Origin: Rhodoluna sp. | Lineage (GTDB): Bacteria > Actinomycetota > Actinomycetes > Actinomycetales > Microbacteriaceae | Assembly (NCBI GenBank): GCA_024641095.1 | Contig: JAHEDR010000002.1 | Span: forward strand, 310,001-374,000 | Reading direction: 5' to 3' | Length of the DNA stretch: 64,000 nt | Part shown: piece after piece, positions 27,096 through 36,618 of the stretch | How positions within the stretch are numbered: the first letter of the stretch is position 1 | Layout of the letters: the number at the start of each line of letters is the position of its first letter | Notes under the pieces: generated by a model | What the model was told of the DNA's origin: nothing | Database searches by the model: none | The model's input: the letters and a program-made list of their open reading frames with translations, nothing else | Position numbers and translations under genes: made by a program

Positions 27096-27167
27096 CGCCC
27101 CTAGCAGGAATCGAACCTGCGCACCCGCCTCCGGAGAGCGGTGCTCTATCCCCTGAGCTATAGGGGC
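27096..27167 (-). tRNA. tRNA-Arg (CCG)
   Basis: Read on the minus strand: acceptor GCCCCTA/TAGGGGC, anticodon stem CCGCT/GGCGG with loop CTCCGGA (anticodon CCG), T arm GCAGG-TTCGAAT-CCTGC, discriminator G. CCA is not encoded, unlike the fMet tRNA. It lies directly upstream of argS, whose product would charge it. Confidence 0.94.
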
Positions 27168-27257
27168 AAAGGGCTGGGTTAAGACTAACAGCGAGATTTT
27201 TGAGTATCACTGGCTACCCAGAGGCAAATTCCTCAGAGGCCGAACATCGGTGTCTCG

Positions 27258-27263
27258 TATGAT
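27258..27263 (+). promoter_or_regulatory. -10 box of argS
   Basis: TATGAT, close to consensus and preceded by TCG, sits about 60 bases before the argS start. The -35 region is weak. The resulting leader contains the hairpin at 27285-27303. Confidence 0.45.
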
Positions 27264-27284
27264 TAGAGGTAAATCTTGACCAAC

Positions 27285-27307
27285 GGAGGCCTACTGGGCC
27301 TCCTTTT
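27285..27307 (+). terminator. Leader hairpin with T-run before argS (attenuator-like)
   Basis: GGAGGCC (27285-27291) pairs with GGCCTCC (27297-27303) around a five-base loop, followed by TTTT. It lies between the argS promoter and the AAGGA ribosome site (27312-27316), so it is either a weak terminator for upstream transcription or an attenuator in the argS leader. Confidence 0.5.
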
Positions 27308-27322
27308 CAATAAGGACCAACC

Positions 27323-28993
27323 TTGACCCCTGCAGACCTATCTGCCGCCATTGTGCGAATCATCGCTGCCTTGCAGGCCGATGGTCGTTTGGCGCTTAAA
27401 GATGGCGAGGGGCAGTTGCCTGCCGAGGTTGTTGTCGAGCGCCCAAAGAACCGTGAGCACGGTGACTGGGCAACCAACGTGGCAATGCAGTTTGCTGGCA
27501 AATTTGGCATGAACCCTCGTGCGTTCGCCGAATTGCTATCGGGTGAACTTGCCAAGGTAGATGGCGTTGAAAAGGTAGACATCGCGGGTCCTGGTTTCAT
27601 CAACCTATTCGTAAGCGCCGCATCTGCAGGCGAGCTCGCCAAGGCAATCGTTGAGGCTGACGCAGCCTACGGTCGCGGCACAGATTTGGCCGGCGTAAAA
27701 CTTAATCTTGAATTCGTTTCGGCAAACCCAACCGGACCAATCCACATGGGTGGAACCCGATGGGCCGCAGTGGGCGATTCACTTGCACGTGTGTTTGAGG
27801 CACAGGGTGCACAGGTAACTCGCGAGTACTACTTCAACGATCACGGTGCACAGATTGATAGATTTGCGCGCTCGTTGTTAGCTCGTGCCAAGGGCGAACC
27901 AGCTCCAGAGGACGGCTATGGCGGCGCATACATTCAAGAAATCGCAGATCGCGTGCTTGCCGAAACCGCAACCGATATTTTGAGCCTGCCTGAAGTCGAA
28001 GCGCAAGAAGCCTTCCGCGCTGCCGGTGTGGATTTGATGTTTGCCGAGATTCGCGAATCACTTCACGATTTTGGAGTTGACTTTGATGTCTTCTTCCACG
28101 AAAACTCACTTTACGAATCTGGCGCGGTGCAAAAGGCAATCGACAAACTAAAGGCACTTGGCCACATGTTTGAAAAAGACGGCGCACTTTGGCTTCGCAC
28201 CACAACTTTTGGTGACGACCGCGACCGCGTAGTAATTAAGAGCGATGGCGAAGCTGCCTACATTGCCGGCGACCTTGCCTATTACCTAGACAAGCGTTCT
28301 CGCGGTTTTGATCAGTGCATCTATATGTTGGGCGCCGACCACCACGGATACATCCAGCGCATGATGGCGATGTGTGCTGCCTTTGGTGACAAGCCAAACC
28401 ACAATCTTGAAATTCTGATTGGCCAAATGGTTAATCTGTTGCGCGATGGCGAACCAGTTCGTATGTCAAAGCGCGCCGGCACAGTTGTAACCATGGAAGA
28501 TCTGGTTGAAGCAGTTGGTGTTGATGCAGCCCGCTACGCGTTGGCCCGTTCTTCAATCAACTCGCAGCTAGACATTGATCTTGAGCAGCTTCAAAAGAAG
28601 ACCAATGACAACCCGGTTTTTTATGTGCAGTACGCACACGCCCGCACCAAGCAGGTGGCCAAGAATGCCGCCAGCCTTGGGGTAGAGCGCACCGAGTTTG
28701 ATCCGTCGCTGCTAGAGCACGCAACCGAATCTGAGTTGTTGGCAAAACTAAGCGAGCTTCCTCGTGTTGTGGCTCAGGCATCGGAATTCCGTGAACCGCA
28801 CCGCGTAGCACGCTACCTAGAAGAAGTAGCCGGCACTTACCACCGTTGGTATGACGCTTGCCGAGTTACTCCGCTTTCCGGAGGCCAAGTGGAATCGGTT
28901 CACCGCACCCGACTTTGGCTAAACGATGCAGCTGGTGTGGTTTTGCGCAACGGTCTAGATCTGCTTGGCGTGAGTGCGCCGGAAAGAATGTAG
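27323..28993 (+). CDS. argS: Arginyl-tRNA synthetase
   Basis: A 556-residue class I synthetase. The N-terminal tRNA D-loop-recognition domain (Add-1) covers about the first 100 residues, the HIGH motif is PTGPIHMGG, the KMSKS equivalent is VRMSKRAG, and the C-terminal DALR anticodon-binding domain is present ([12 protein letters not shown] onwards). TTG 27323 is the start, six bases after AAGGA. It heads a five-gene unit ending with thrB; argS-lysA linkage is common in Actinobacteria. tRNA-Arg(CCG) lies immediately upstream on the opposite strand. Confidence 0.95.
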   Translation: MTPADLSAAIVRIIAALQADGRLALKDGEGQLPAEVVVERPKNREHGDWATNVAMQFAGKFGMNPRAFAELLSGELAKVDGVEKVDIAGPGFINLFVSAASAGELAKAIVEADAAYGRGTDLAGVKLNLEFVSANPTGPIHMGGTRWAAVGDSLARVFEAQGAQVTREYYFNDHGAQIDRFARSLLARAKGEPAPEDGYGGAYIQEIADRVLAETATDILSLPEVEAQEAFRAAGVDLMFAEIRESLHDFGVDFDVFFHENSLYESGAVQKAIDKLKALGHMFEKDGALWLRTTTFGDDRDRVVIKSDGEAAYIAGDLAYYLDKRSRGFDQCIYMLGADHHGYIQRMMAMCAAFGDKPNHNLEILIGQMVNLLRDGEPVRMSKRAGTVVTMEDLVEAVGVDAARYALARSSINSQLDIDLEQLQKKTNDNPVFYVQYAHARTKQVAKNAASLGVERTEFDPSLLEHATESELLAKLSELPRVVAQASEFREPHRVARYLEEVAGTYHRWYDACRVTPLSGGQVESVHRTRLWLNDAAGVVLRNGLDLLGVSAPERM

Positions 28994-28998
28994 CAATC

Positions 28999-30417
28999 AT
29001 GTCTAATCCATTAGCTCCTGAGTGGCTTGATTTTCCGGCAAATGTAAACGCCATTGACGAAAAGGTTTGGCCACGCCATGCCAAGCGTCGCGCAACTGGC
29101 GAGCTAGAAATTGCCGGTGTTGCAGTTACCGAAATTGCAACCCAGTTTGGCACTCCTATTTATGTAATCGACGAAGACGATTTTCGTGCACGTGCAACTG
29201 CCGCCAAGACTGCGCTAACCGATGCCGCTAAAAAGATTGGCACCGAGGCAAAGGTCTACTACGCAAGCAAAGCATTCCTGAGTACAGAGATTGTTGGCTG
29301 GATCAACGAGCTTGGTTTGAACATTGACGTTGCTTCTGGCGGAGAACTAGCCGCTGCACTTGCCGGCGGAATTGATGCCAGCCGTATTGGACTGCACGGA
29401 AACAATAAGTCGCTTCGCGAAATTGGTCGTGCAGTTACCGCTGGCGTTGGTGCAATCGTGATTGATTCAGAAATTGAAATCGAGCGAATTGCTTCTGCAG
29501 CCGGTGCACAAGACAAGGTGCAGCCAGTTCGTCTTCGAGTCAACACTGGTGTGCACGCAAACACCCACGATTTTCTAGCCACCGCACGAGAAGACCAAAA
29601 ATTTGGAATTGCAATCGCAGACGCTCCGGCATTGGTAGAAAAGATTCGCTCACACTCGCACCTTAAGTTTTTAGGTTTCCACCAGCACGTGGGCTCACAG
29701 ATTTTTAACGCCGAAGGTTTTGTTGAATCAACCAAGCGATTGGTTGCTCTGCACGCCGAGCTTTTGGCACACGGTGAGATCACCGAGCTGAATCTTGGCG
29801 GTGGCTTTGGCGTGAACTACAAGCCTGGCGACAAGGCTCCAAACATTGGGTACTTTGCCGACGCGATCACAGCAGTGGTTGCCGAGGAGTGTGCCAAGCA
29901 CGGCATTTCAGTGCCAAAGCTGGCATTTGAGCCGGGCCGATACATCGCCGGACCTGCCGGCGTGACCCTATATAACGTGGGCACTATTAAAGATGTAAAA
30001 GTCACCGATGGCGCCAGCCCTGCTGTGCGCAAGTATGTATCGGTTGATGGTGGCATGAGCGACAACATGCGCACCGCGCTTTACGAAGCCGAGTACCACA
30101 CCGTTTTGGCATCGCGCACCAGTGAGGCCCAGCCGGCACTTGCAAGGGTAGTTGGCAAGCACTGCGAGAGTGGCGATATTGTTGTACGCAACGACTACCT
30201 GCCGTCAGATGTTCATCCAAATGACTTGTTGGCCGTGGCTACCACCGGTGCCTACTGCTACTCAATGTCAAATAACTACAACTTCTTGACCAAGCCGGCA
30301 GTTGTTGCAGTTAGAAGTGGCGAAGCCCGATTAATTATTCGTGCCGAAACCGAAGCAGACTTATTTACAAGAGACCTTAAGTACCAGGCAACAGCAAACC
30401 AGAACGAGAAGAGTTAA
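28999..30417 (+). CDS. lysA: Diaminopimelate decarboxylase
   Basis: A 472-residue PLP enzyme making lysine from meso-diaminopimelate. PLP lysine is Lys91 in KVYYASKAF; HVGSQIF, LNLGGGFGVNY and EPGRYI are the phosphate and active-site segments, and CESGDI carries the cysteine contributed across the dimer. I start at ATG 28999, five bases after the argS stop; the longer open frame upstream overlaps argS. Confidence 0.95.
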   Translation: MSNPLAPEWLDFPANVNAIDEKVWPRHAKRRATGELEIAGVAVTEIATQFGTPIYVIDEDDFRARATAAKTALTDAAKKIGTEAKVYYASKAFLSTEIVGWINELGLNIDVASGGELAAALAGGIDASRIGLHGNNKSLREIGRAVTAGVGAIVIDSEIEIERIASAAGAQDKVQPVRLRVNTGVHANTHDFLATAREDQKFGIAIADAPALVEKIRSHSHLKFLGFHQHVGSQIFNAEGFVESTKRLVALHAELLAHGEITELNLGGGFGVNYKPGDKAPNIGYFADAITAVVAEECAKHGISVPKLAFEPGRYIAGPAGVTLYNVGTIKDVKVTDGASPAVRKYVSVDGGMSDNMRTALYEAEYHTVLASRTSEAQPALARVVGKHCESGDIVVRNDYLPSDVHPNDLLAVATTGAYCYSMSNNYNFLTKPAVVAVRSGEARLIIRAETEADLFTRDLKYQATANQNEKS

Positions 30418-30419
30418 TC

Positions 30420-31736
30420 GTGCAGGAATATCGTCCACTACGAATTGCGCTACTTGGTGCCGGCTCAGTTGGCTCGCAGGTTGCTCGTCTATTGATTGAG
30501 AACAAGGCAGAGCTTGCCGCTCGCGTTGGTGCAGAACTAGAACTCGTTGGTATTGCCGTGCGCGATATCGAGAAGGCTGCCAAGGCTGGCGTGCCAAAAG
30601 AACTACTTACTACCAACGCCGAAGACCTGATTCTGAGTGCTGACATTGTGGTTGAAGTTATGGGCGGCATTGAGCCGGCTCGTACCTACATCTTGCAGGC
30701 ATTGAACTCGGGTTCCGATGTTGTCACCGCAAACAAGGCGCTGTTGGCAACCCACGGCACCGAGTTGTTTGACACCGCAGAGCAGGTTGGCGCGCAGCTT
30801 TACTTTGAAGCTGCAGTTGGTGGAGCAATTCCTATTATTCGTCCGCTGCGCGAATCACTTGCCGGCGACAAGGTAAACCGAATCATGGGAATCGTGAACG
30901 GTACTACTAATTACATTCTTGATCGCATGGATTCAACCGGTGCAAGTTTTGCCGATGCTCTTGCCGAGGCTCAGGCACTTGGTTATGCAGAGGCTGATCC
31001 AACTGCCGATGTTGAAGCATTTGATGCCGCGCAAAAGGCTGCGATTCTTGCTTCGCTTGCATTCCACACCGAGGTGCCTCTAGAAAAGGTTTACCGTGAG
31101 GGAATTACAAAAATTACCGCTGAGCAGATTGATGCCGCAAAGCGCGACGGTTACGTAATTAAGATTCTGGCAATCGCAGAACGCATTTTGGAAAACGGTG
31201 TTGACGCTGGTGTTGCAGTTCGCGTTCACCCAGTACTGATTGATCGTAAGCACCCGCTAGGCGCAGTTCGTGGCGCGTTCAATGCGGTATTCGTTGAGGC
31301 AGAAGCTGCCGGCGAGCTGATGTTCTATGGTGCTGGCGCTGGTGGCGTGCAGACTGCATCGGCTGTTCTTGGTGACTTGGTTTCAGCTGCAAAGCGTCAC
31401 GTTGCCGGTGGCCCTGGTCTTGCCGATTCAGTTCACGCAAATCTCCCGGTGTTGCCAATAGACCGCGTTCAGACTCGCTACCAAATCACGCTTGAAGCAA
31501 CAGACCAGCCAGGTGTACTTGCAAAAATTGCAAACACATTCTCTGCGGGCAACGTTTCTATTGAAACCGTTGAGCAGTCAGTGCGTGTACTAGACGGTAA
31601 GCGCAGCAAAACCGCTACCCTCGAGGTAGGAACCCATTCAGCAACCGATGCCGAATTGAGCGCAGTCGTTAAGGCGCTTGAGGCAAGTGAATCGGTTGAA
31701 TCAATTACTTCAGTAATCCGAGTAGAAGGAATCTAA
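30420..31736 (+). CDS. hom: Homoserine dehydrogenase
   Basis: A 438-residue NAD(P)-dependent enzyme converting aspartate semialdehyde to homoserine. N-terminal Rossmann motif LLGAGSVGSQVA, catalytic domain with VMGGIEPA, TANKALLA, GIVNGTTNYIL and EADPTADVEAFDAAQKA, and a C-terminal ACT domain (from about residue 350) that in relatives mediates threonine feedback. The start is GTG, two bases after lysA. The stop overlaps thrC (TAATG). Confidence 0.95.
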   Translation: MQEYRPLRIALLGAGSVGSQVARLLIENKAELAARVGAELELVGIAVRDIEKAAKAGVPKELLTTNAEDLILSADIVVEVMGGIEPARTYILQALNSGSDVVTANKALLATHGTELFDTAEQVGAQLYFEAAVGGAIPIIRPLRESLAGDKVNRIMGIVNGTTNYILDRMDSTGASFADALAEAQALGYAEADPTADVEAFDAAQKAAILASLAFHTEVPLEKVYREGITKITAEQIDAAKRDGYVIKILAIAERILENGVDAGVAVRVHPVLIDRKHPLGAVRGAFNAVFVEAEAAGELMFYGAGAGGVQTASAVLGDLVSAAKRHVAGGPGLADSVHANLPVLPIDRVQTRYQITLEATDQPGVLAKIANTFSAGNVSIETVEQSVRVLDGKRSKTATLEVGTHSATDAELSAVVKALEASESVESITSVIRVEGI

Positions 31737-32815
31737 TGGCACACCAGTGGCGCGGAGTTATTCGCGAATACATCGACCGCTTGGACATCTCAAGCGACAA
31801 CCCAGTAATCACTTTGGGTGAGGGTGGCACACCATTGGTTGAGGCGCCTGCGCTGGCAAGACTTGTTGGTGCGGAGCGCGTACTGCTAAAGGTTGAGGGC
31901 ATGAACCCAACCGGTTCATTCAAAGACCGCGGTATGACCATGGCAGTTTCAAAAGCTGTTGGTCACGGTGCGCAAGCAGTTATTGCGGCGTCAACCGGAA
32001 ACACTTCTGCATCTGCTGCTGCGTATGCCGCCGCTGCTGGAATTCAGTCAGTGGTTTTGGTTCCTAAGGGAAAAATTTCACTTGGCAAGCTAAGCCAAGC
32101 GGTTGCTCACAAGGCACAGATTCTTCAGGTCAAGGGAAACTTTGACGACTGCCTAACCCTTGCTCGTGACCTAAGCGAGAACTACCCAGTTCACCTCGTG
32201 AACTCGGTTAACCCAGACCGCATCGAAGGTCAGAAGACCGGTGCGTTTGAAGTGGTTGACTCACTTGGTTTTGCACCAAACTTCCACGTGCTGCCCGTTG
32301 GCAACGCTGGTAACTACACCGCTTACTCAAAGGGATACCAAGAAGATCTAGAGGCCGGTCGCATCAAGGCGCTGCCAAAGATGTGGGGTTTCCAGGCTGA
32401 GGGCTCGGCACCATTTACCTTTGGTAACCCGGTTGCAAAGCCAGACACAATTGCAACTGCAATTCGCATTGGTAACCCAGCTTCATACGATCTTGCACTT
32501 GCTGCTCGTGAGGCATCTGGCGGCCAATTTGGTTACTGCTCAGATAAAGAAATTCTTTGGATGCACCGATTCCTGTCACAGGAAGTTGGAGTATTCGTTG
32601 AGCCTTCTTCTGCAACTGGTGCAGCTGGTTTGTTCAAGCACTCTAAGAAGGGTGAAGTTCCAGCCGGTTCAACAATCGTGGTTACCGTTACCGGTCACGG
32701 CCTAAAGGACCCAATGTGGGCACTGAAGGACGAGCGCGGCAAGGACATCAAGCCACAGGCAGTTGCCAACAAGGTTGAAGCTGTTGCTGAGCGACTAGGT
32801 CTTTCAAAGAAGTAA
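31736..32815 (+). CDS. thrC: Threonine synthase
   Basis: A 359-residue fold-type II PLP enzyme forming threonine from phosphohomoserine. PLP lysine is Lys63 in NPTGSFKDRG; the substrate loop STGNTSASAAAYAA and the phosphate-binding PVGNAGN are present. Its length is that of the short actinobacterial/plasma-type class. Coupled to hom by one-base overlap and two bases from thrB. Confidence 0.95.
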   Translation: MAHQWRGVIREYIDRLDISSDNPVITLGEGGTPLVEAPALARLVGAERVLLKVEGMNPTGSFKDRGMTMAVSKAVGHGAQAVIAASTGNTSASAAAYAAAAGIQSVVLVPKGKISLGKLSQAVAHKAQILQVKGNFDDCLTLARDLSENYPVHLVNSVNPDRIEGQKTGAFEVVDSLGFAPNFHVLPVGNAGNYTAYSKGYQEDLEAGRIKALPKMWGFQAEGSAPFTFGNPVAKPDTIATAIRIGNPASYDLALAAREASGGQFGYCSDKEILWMHRFLSQEVGVFVEPSSATGAAGLFKHSKKGEVPAGSTIVVTVTGHGLKDPMWALKDERGKDIKPQAVANKVEAVAERLGLSKK

Positions 32816-32817
32816 TC

Positions 32818-33738
32818 ATGACTTCACTTATCGGTAGAAAAGTTACGGTCAAGGTACCGGCCACTTCGGCAAATCTTGGACCGGGCTTTGACACGCTTGG
32901 CATGGCGCTCTCGTATTACGACGAGCTTCAGGTTGAAGCGGTTGCCGGTAGCGGGGCAGTGGTTGAAGTTCACGGTGAGGGTGCCGGCGAGGTTGCCACC
33001 GATGAAAGCAACTTGGTGGTTAAGTCTTTGGCTTATACCTTTGAAAAGTTTGGTCAAAAAGTTCCAGGGTTAAAACTAATTGCGCACAACATCATTCCTC
33101 ACGGTCGCGGCATGGGTTCATCGGGTGCTGCGGTGGTTTCTGGAATTGTTGCGGCCAAGGGTTTGCTTGAGGGCGTCGTATACATTTCTGATCAAGAGCT
33201 TCTAACAATCGCAACTGAGCTTGAAGGTCACCCAGACAATGTTGCGCCTGCGCTTTTTGGTGGTCTAACCATTGCTTGGGAAGACGAGTCTGGTCCGCAC
33301 CACAAAAAACTTTTTGTGCACCGAGGCGTATCACCACTTGAGCTTGTGCCAAATCACAAGATGTCTACCGCATTGGCAAGATCACTTCAGCCAGACTCGG
33401 TTCCTCACGATGACGCCGTGTTTAACGTTTCTCGTTCGGCACTATTGATTGCCGCGCTTACTCAGAGCCCAGAGCTTCTTTTGGCTGCAACCGAGGACAG
33501 ACTTCACCAGGACTACCGCGCAGCGGCAATGCCTGAGACCGATTCAATCGTTAAACTCATGCGCGAACACGGCCATGCAGCAGTAGTTTCGGGCGCCGGA
33601 CCATCGGTGTTGGTATTGGCAAGCGACCCAGCCCAGCGCCTAGAAGCCGCTAAATTGGCCGCAAAGCACTATCCACAGTGGCAGGCGTTGCTTTTGGCTG
33701 TGGACTTCAAAGGTGCTACAGTTGCCTTGCACCAATAA
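32818..33738 (+). CDS. thrB: Homoserine kinase
   Basis: A 306-residue GHMP kinase phosphorylating homoserine. Motif 1 VPATSANLGPGFDTLG, the ATP loop PHGRGMGSSGAA, and motif 3 VVSGAGPSVL are all present. It is the last gene of argS-lysA-hom-thrC-thrB; together hom, thrB and thrC cover the threonine branch and lysA the last lysine step. No clear terminator follows before the rho leader. Confidence 0.95.
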   Translation: MTSLIGRKVTVKVPATSANLGPGFDTLGMALSYYDELQVEAVAGSGAVVEVHGEGAGEVATDESNLVVKSLAYTFEKFGQKVPGLKLIAHNIIPHGRGMGSSGAAVVSGIVAAKGLLEGVVYISDQELLTIATELEGHPDNVAPALFGGLTIAWEDESGPHHKKLFVHRGVSPLELVPNHKMSTALARSLQPDSVPHDDAVFNVSRSALLIAALTQSPELLLAATEDRLHQDYRAAAMPETDSIVKLMREHGHAAVVSGAGPSVLVLASDPAQRLEAAKLAAKHYPQWQALLLAVDFKGATVALHQ

Positions 33739-33772
33739 TTGGTGAAAATCCCGCAGATCTAAAGCGGTAGCA

Positions 33773-33816
33773 GCATGTTCAAAACATGCAGACAGTGACT
33801 CTCAAATTACAGTCAC
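33773..33816 (+). promoter_or_regulatory. Two hairpins in the leader of rho
   Basis: GCATGTT/AACATGC (33773-33779 with 33783-33789, three-base loop) and GTGACT/AGTCAC (33795-33800 with 33811-33816) lie between thrB and rho. They could end read-through from thrB or take part in rho autoregulation; neither is followed by a T-run. Confidence 0.4.
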
Positions 33817-33847
33817 GAATATCTCCTAAGAAAGAGAAATCAAAAAC

Positions 33848-35527
33848 ATGGATGAAATCCAGGAAACCACTCCGGTCAAGAAGAGCCGTCGCGTTGTAGC
33901 AGACGGTTCAGCATCGGCAGAAAAATCAGAAGCTCCAAAGAAGTCACCTCGCGCTAAGGCTGTTAAGGCTGACGCTGCGGAGCCAAAAGCTGAGAAGGCT
34001 GCTCCTGCAAAGGAAGCAAAGTCAAACGACTCAGCAGACTCAAGCTCAGACTCAAACTCAGGTGAAGGTGGCGAGCGTTCAAACAACAACCGCAACCGTA
34101 ATCGCAACCGCAATCGCAACGGTGGCGAGCGTTCAAACAACTCGGGCGAGGGCAACTCAGACAACTCTGAGAACTCAAACCGTGACAACTCAACCAGAGA
34201 CAACTCAACCAGAGACAATGACTCACGCAACGAGCGCGACTTCAACGACGAACGTCGTGGCAACAACCGCAACCGTAATCGTAACCGCGATCGCTACCGC
34301 GATCGTGACCGTCGCGGTGGCCGCGGTGGCAACGGCAACCAGCACGATGAGATTGAACCAGAAATCTCACCGGATGACGTACTAGTTCCAGTTGCTGGAA
34401 TCTTGGATGTACTAGACAACTACGCATTCGTACGTACTAGCGGATACCTTCCTGGTCCAAACGACGTATACGTCTCACTTGGTCAGGTTAAGAAGTACAA
34501 CCTACGCAAGGGTGACGCAGTTGTTGGTTCAATTCGTCAGCCACGCGAAGGCGAAGGCCAGGGCCGTTCAAAGTTCAACGCAATCGTTCGCATTGAATCA
34601 ATCAACGGTCTAACTCAAGAGCAGGCCGCAAGCCGCGTTGAGTTCGGCAAGCTAACTCCGCTTTACCCACAGACTCGTCTGCGTCTTGAGACCGAGCCAA
34701 ACAAACTCAGCACTCGAATCATTGACCTTGTGTCACCTATTGGTAAGGGCCAGCGTGGTCTTATCGTTTCACCACCTAAGGCAGGTAAGACACTTGTTCT
34801 TCAGGCAATTGCAAACTCAATCGCAGTAAACAACCCAGAGGTTCACCTAATGGTTGTTTTGGTTGACGAGCGCCCAGAAGAAGTTACCGATATGCAGCGC
34901 ACAGTTAAGGGTGAAGTTATTGCTTCTACTTTTGACCGTCCAGCTGAAGACCACACCACAGTTGCAGAACTAGCTATCGAGCGCGCAAAGCGTTTGGTTG
35001 AGCTAGGTCACGACGTTGTTGTGCTACTTGACTCAATCACCCGCCTTGGTCGCGCTTATAACTTGAGCGCACCAGCTTCAGGCCGAATCCTTTCGGGTGG
35101 TGTTGATTCATCAGCTCTTTACCCGCCAAAGCGTTTCTTTGGTGCAGCCCGAAACATTGAAGATGGCGGATCGCTAACCATTCTTGCTACCGCTCTTGTT
35201 GAGACCGGTTCAAAGATGGACGAGGTTATCTTCGAAGAGTTCAAGGGAACCGGAAACATGGAGCTTCGTTTGTCTCGCTCACTTGCAGACAAGCGCATCT
35301 TCCCTGCGGTTGACGTGAACGCTTCTGGTACTCGTCGTGAAGAAATGTTGATGAGCCCAGACGAAACCAAGATTGTTTGGAAGCTTCGTCGCGCACTTGC
35401 TGGTCTTGAGCAGCAGCAGGCTCTTGAGCTTGTTCTGAGCCGCCTAAAGGAAACATCTTCAAACGTTGAGTTCCTAATGCAGGTTCAGAAGTCAATGCCA
35501 GTACCAACCGGTTCAGACTCGGAGTAA
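33848..35527 (+). CDS. rho: Transcription termination factor Rho
   Basis: A 559-residue hexameric RNA helicase ending transcription. The first 60 residues are Lys/Ala/Glu-rich, residues 60-165 are almost entirely Asn, Arg, Asp, Ser and Gly (repeated NRNRN and DNSTR), then the OB-fold RNA-binding domain (DDVLVPVAGILDVLDNYAFVRTSGYL) and the ATPase with P-loop PPKAGKT, VDERPEEV and the arginine-rich SGGVDSSAL Q/R-loop region. The usual N-terminal Rho_N (SAP-like) helical domain is not visible. A GAAAGAGAAA purine-rich stretch precedes the ATG. Low-complexity inserts are known in actinobacterial Rho proteins. It heads the rho-prfA-prmC cluster; rpmE, often between rho and prfA, is absent. Confidence 0.94.
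   Translation: MDEIQETTPVKKSRRVVADGSASAEKSEAPKKSPRAKAVKADAAEPKAEKAAPAKEAKSNDSADSSSDSNSGEGGERSNNNRNRNRNRNRNGGERSNNSGEGNSDNSENSNRDNSTRDNSTRDNDSRNERDFNDERRGNNRNRNRNRDRYRDRDRRGGRGGNGNQHDEIEPEISPDDVLVPVAGILDVLDNYAFVRTSGYLPGPNDVYVSLGQVKKYNLRKGDAVVGSIRQPREGEGQGRSKFNAIVRIESINGLTQEQAASRVEFGKLTPLYPQTRLRLETEPNKLSTRIIDLVSPIGKGQRGLIVSPPKAGKTLVLQAIANSIAVNNPEVHLMVVLVDERPEEVTDMQRTVKGEVIASTFDRPAEDHTTVAELAIERAKRLVELGHDVVVLLDSITRLGRAYNLSAPASGRILSGGVDSSALYPPKRFFGAARNIEDGGSLTILATALVETGSKMDEVIFEEFKGTGNMELRLSRSLADKRIFPAVDVNASGTRREEMLMSPDETKIVWKLRRALAGLEQQQALELVLSRLKETSSNVEFLMQVQKSMPVPTGSDSE
34067..34215 (+). repeat. Short direct repeats inside rho
   Basis: A 21-base unit starting GGTGGCGAGCG occurs at 34067-34087 and 34121-34141, and a 15-base unit (GACAACTCAACCAGA) occurs in tandem around 34186-34215, with many AAC/CGN-codon runs between. 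They encode the Asn/Arg/Asp-rich segment and are likely prone to length change. Confidence 0.75.
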
Positions 35528-35531
35528 TTAA

Positions 35532-36614
35532 TTGCTCGCTTCGGTACAACCTCTTCTAGCTGAGCACGCTGAACTTCAGACAAAACTGTCTGATCCAGCG
35601 CTGCACGGTAACCCGGCTCTAGCCAAGAAGCTCAACCGCCGCTACGCGGAATTGAGTGCAATCGTCGCTGCGTACAACCAGGTGTTGTCGCTTACCGAGG
35701 ATGTAAAGGCTGCCAAGGAGCTGGCAAAAGAAGATGAAATGTTTGCCGAAGAAGCAACCATCAACGAAGAGCGACTAAACACCGCTCAGGAAAAACTACG
35801 CCGACTACTTATTCCTCGCGATCCAGATGATGGCCGCGATGTAATTATGGAAATCAAGGCTGGTGAAGGTGGTGCGGAATCTGCACTGTTTGCTGCCGAC
35901 CTATTGCGCATGTACATCCAGTACGCCAACTCAAAAGGTTGGAAGACAGAGATTCTTGATAAGAACGAATCTGACCTTGGCGGCATCAAAGATATTCAGC
36001 TTGCGATTAAGGGCAACTCCACTGACCCGGCTCAGGGCGTGCACGCACACCTAAAGTACGAGGGTGGCGTTCACCGAGTTCAGCGCGTACCGGCAACTGA
36101 GACTCAGGGCCGCATTCACACTTCAGCAGCAGGTGTATTGGTGTTCCCAGAAGTTGACGAACCTGAAGAAGTTGAAATCAGCCAGAACGATTTGCGCATT
36201 GACGTATATCGTTCATCGGGTCCTGGTGGTCAGTCAGTTAACACCACAGACTCAGCGGTTCGTATTACTCACTTGCCAACCGGCATTACCGTTGCCATGC
36301 AAAACGAAAAGTCACAGCTGCAAAACCGTGAGGCCGCAATGCGCGTGCTTCGCGCACGTATTCTTGCCGCGCAACAAGAGGCAATTGAGGCAGAGCAGTC
36401 TGCAGCACGAAAGTCTCAGGTTAAATCGGTTGACCGTTCAGAGCGCATTCGCACCTACAACTACCCAGAGAACCGCATTGCAGATCACCGCACCGGTTAC
36501 AAGGCCTACAACCTTGATGCAGTTATGGACGGTGCTCTTGAGCCGGTTGTTCAGTCAGCAATTCAGATGGACGAGGAATCTCGTCTAGCTGCGCTCGGCG
36601 ACGAAAAGAAATAA
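35532..36614 (+). CDS. prfA: Peptide chain release factor 1
   Basis: A 360-residue factor ending translation at UAA and UAG. The peptidyl-tRNA hydrolysis motif is [15 protein letters not shown], and [22 protein letters not shown] and the codon-recognition region [14 protein letters not shown] are typical. TTG 35532 gives the expected N terminus ([14 protein letters not shown]). It lies four bases after rho and four before prmC, whose product methylates the GGQ glutamine. Confidence 0.95.
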   Translation: MLASVQPLLAEHAELQTKLSDPALHGNPALAKKLNRRYAELSAIVAAYNQVLSLTEDVKAAKELAKEDEMFAEEATINEERLNTAQEKLRRLLIPRDPDDGRDVIMEIKAGEGGAESALFAADLLRMYIQYANSKGWKTEILDKNESDLGGIKDIQLAIKGNSTDPAQGVHAHLKYEGGVHRVQRVPATETQGRIHTSAAGVLVFPEVDEPEEVEISQNDLRIDVYRSSGPGGQSVNTTDSAVRITHLPTGITVAMQNEKSQLQNREAAMRVLRARILAAQQEAIEAEQSAARKSQVKSVDRSERIRTYNYPENRIADHRTGYKAYNLDAVMDGALEPVVQSAIQMDEESRLAALGDEKK

Positions 36615-36618
36615 AACC

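Noticed and set aside
27168-27257. T-box or amino-acid riboswitch before argS
   Set aside because: No T-box bulge, specifier stem or other known riboswitch core is recognisable; only the short GC hairpin is present.
28858-28998. Upstream extension of lysA
   Set aside because: It overlaps the end of argS and does not match the LysA family.
33826-34272. Minus-strand frame rich in Leu, Ser and Arg across the rho tail
   Set aside because: It is the antisense reading of the Asn/Arg codon repeats of rho.
34067-34330. Repeated units resembling a CRISPR or minisatellite
   Set aside because: The units are in frame, encode the Rho low-complexity tail, and have no regular spacers.
36064-36588. A 174-codon frame within prfA
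   Set aside because: Frame shadow of release factor 1 without independent support.
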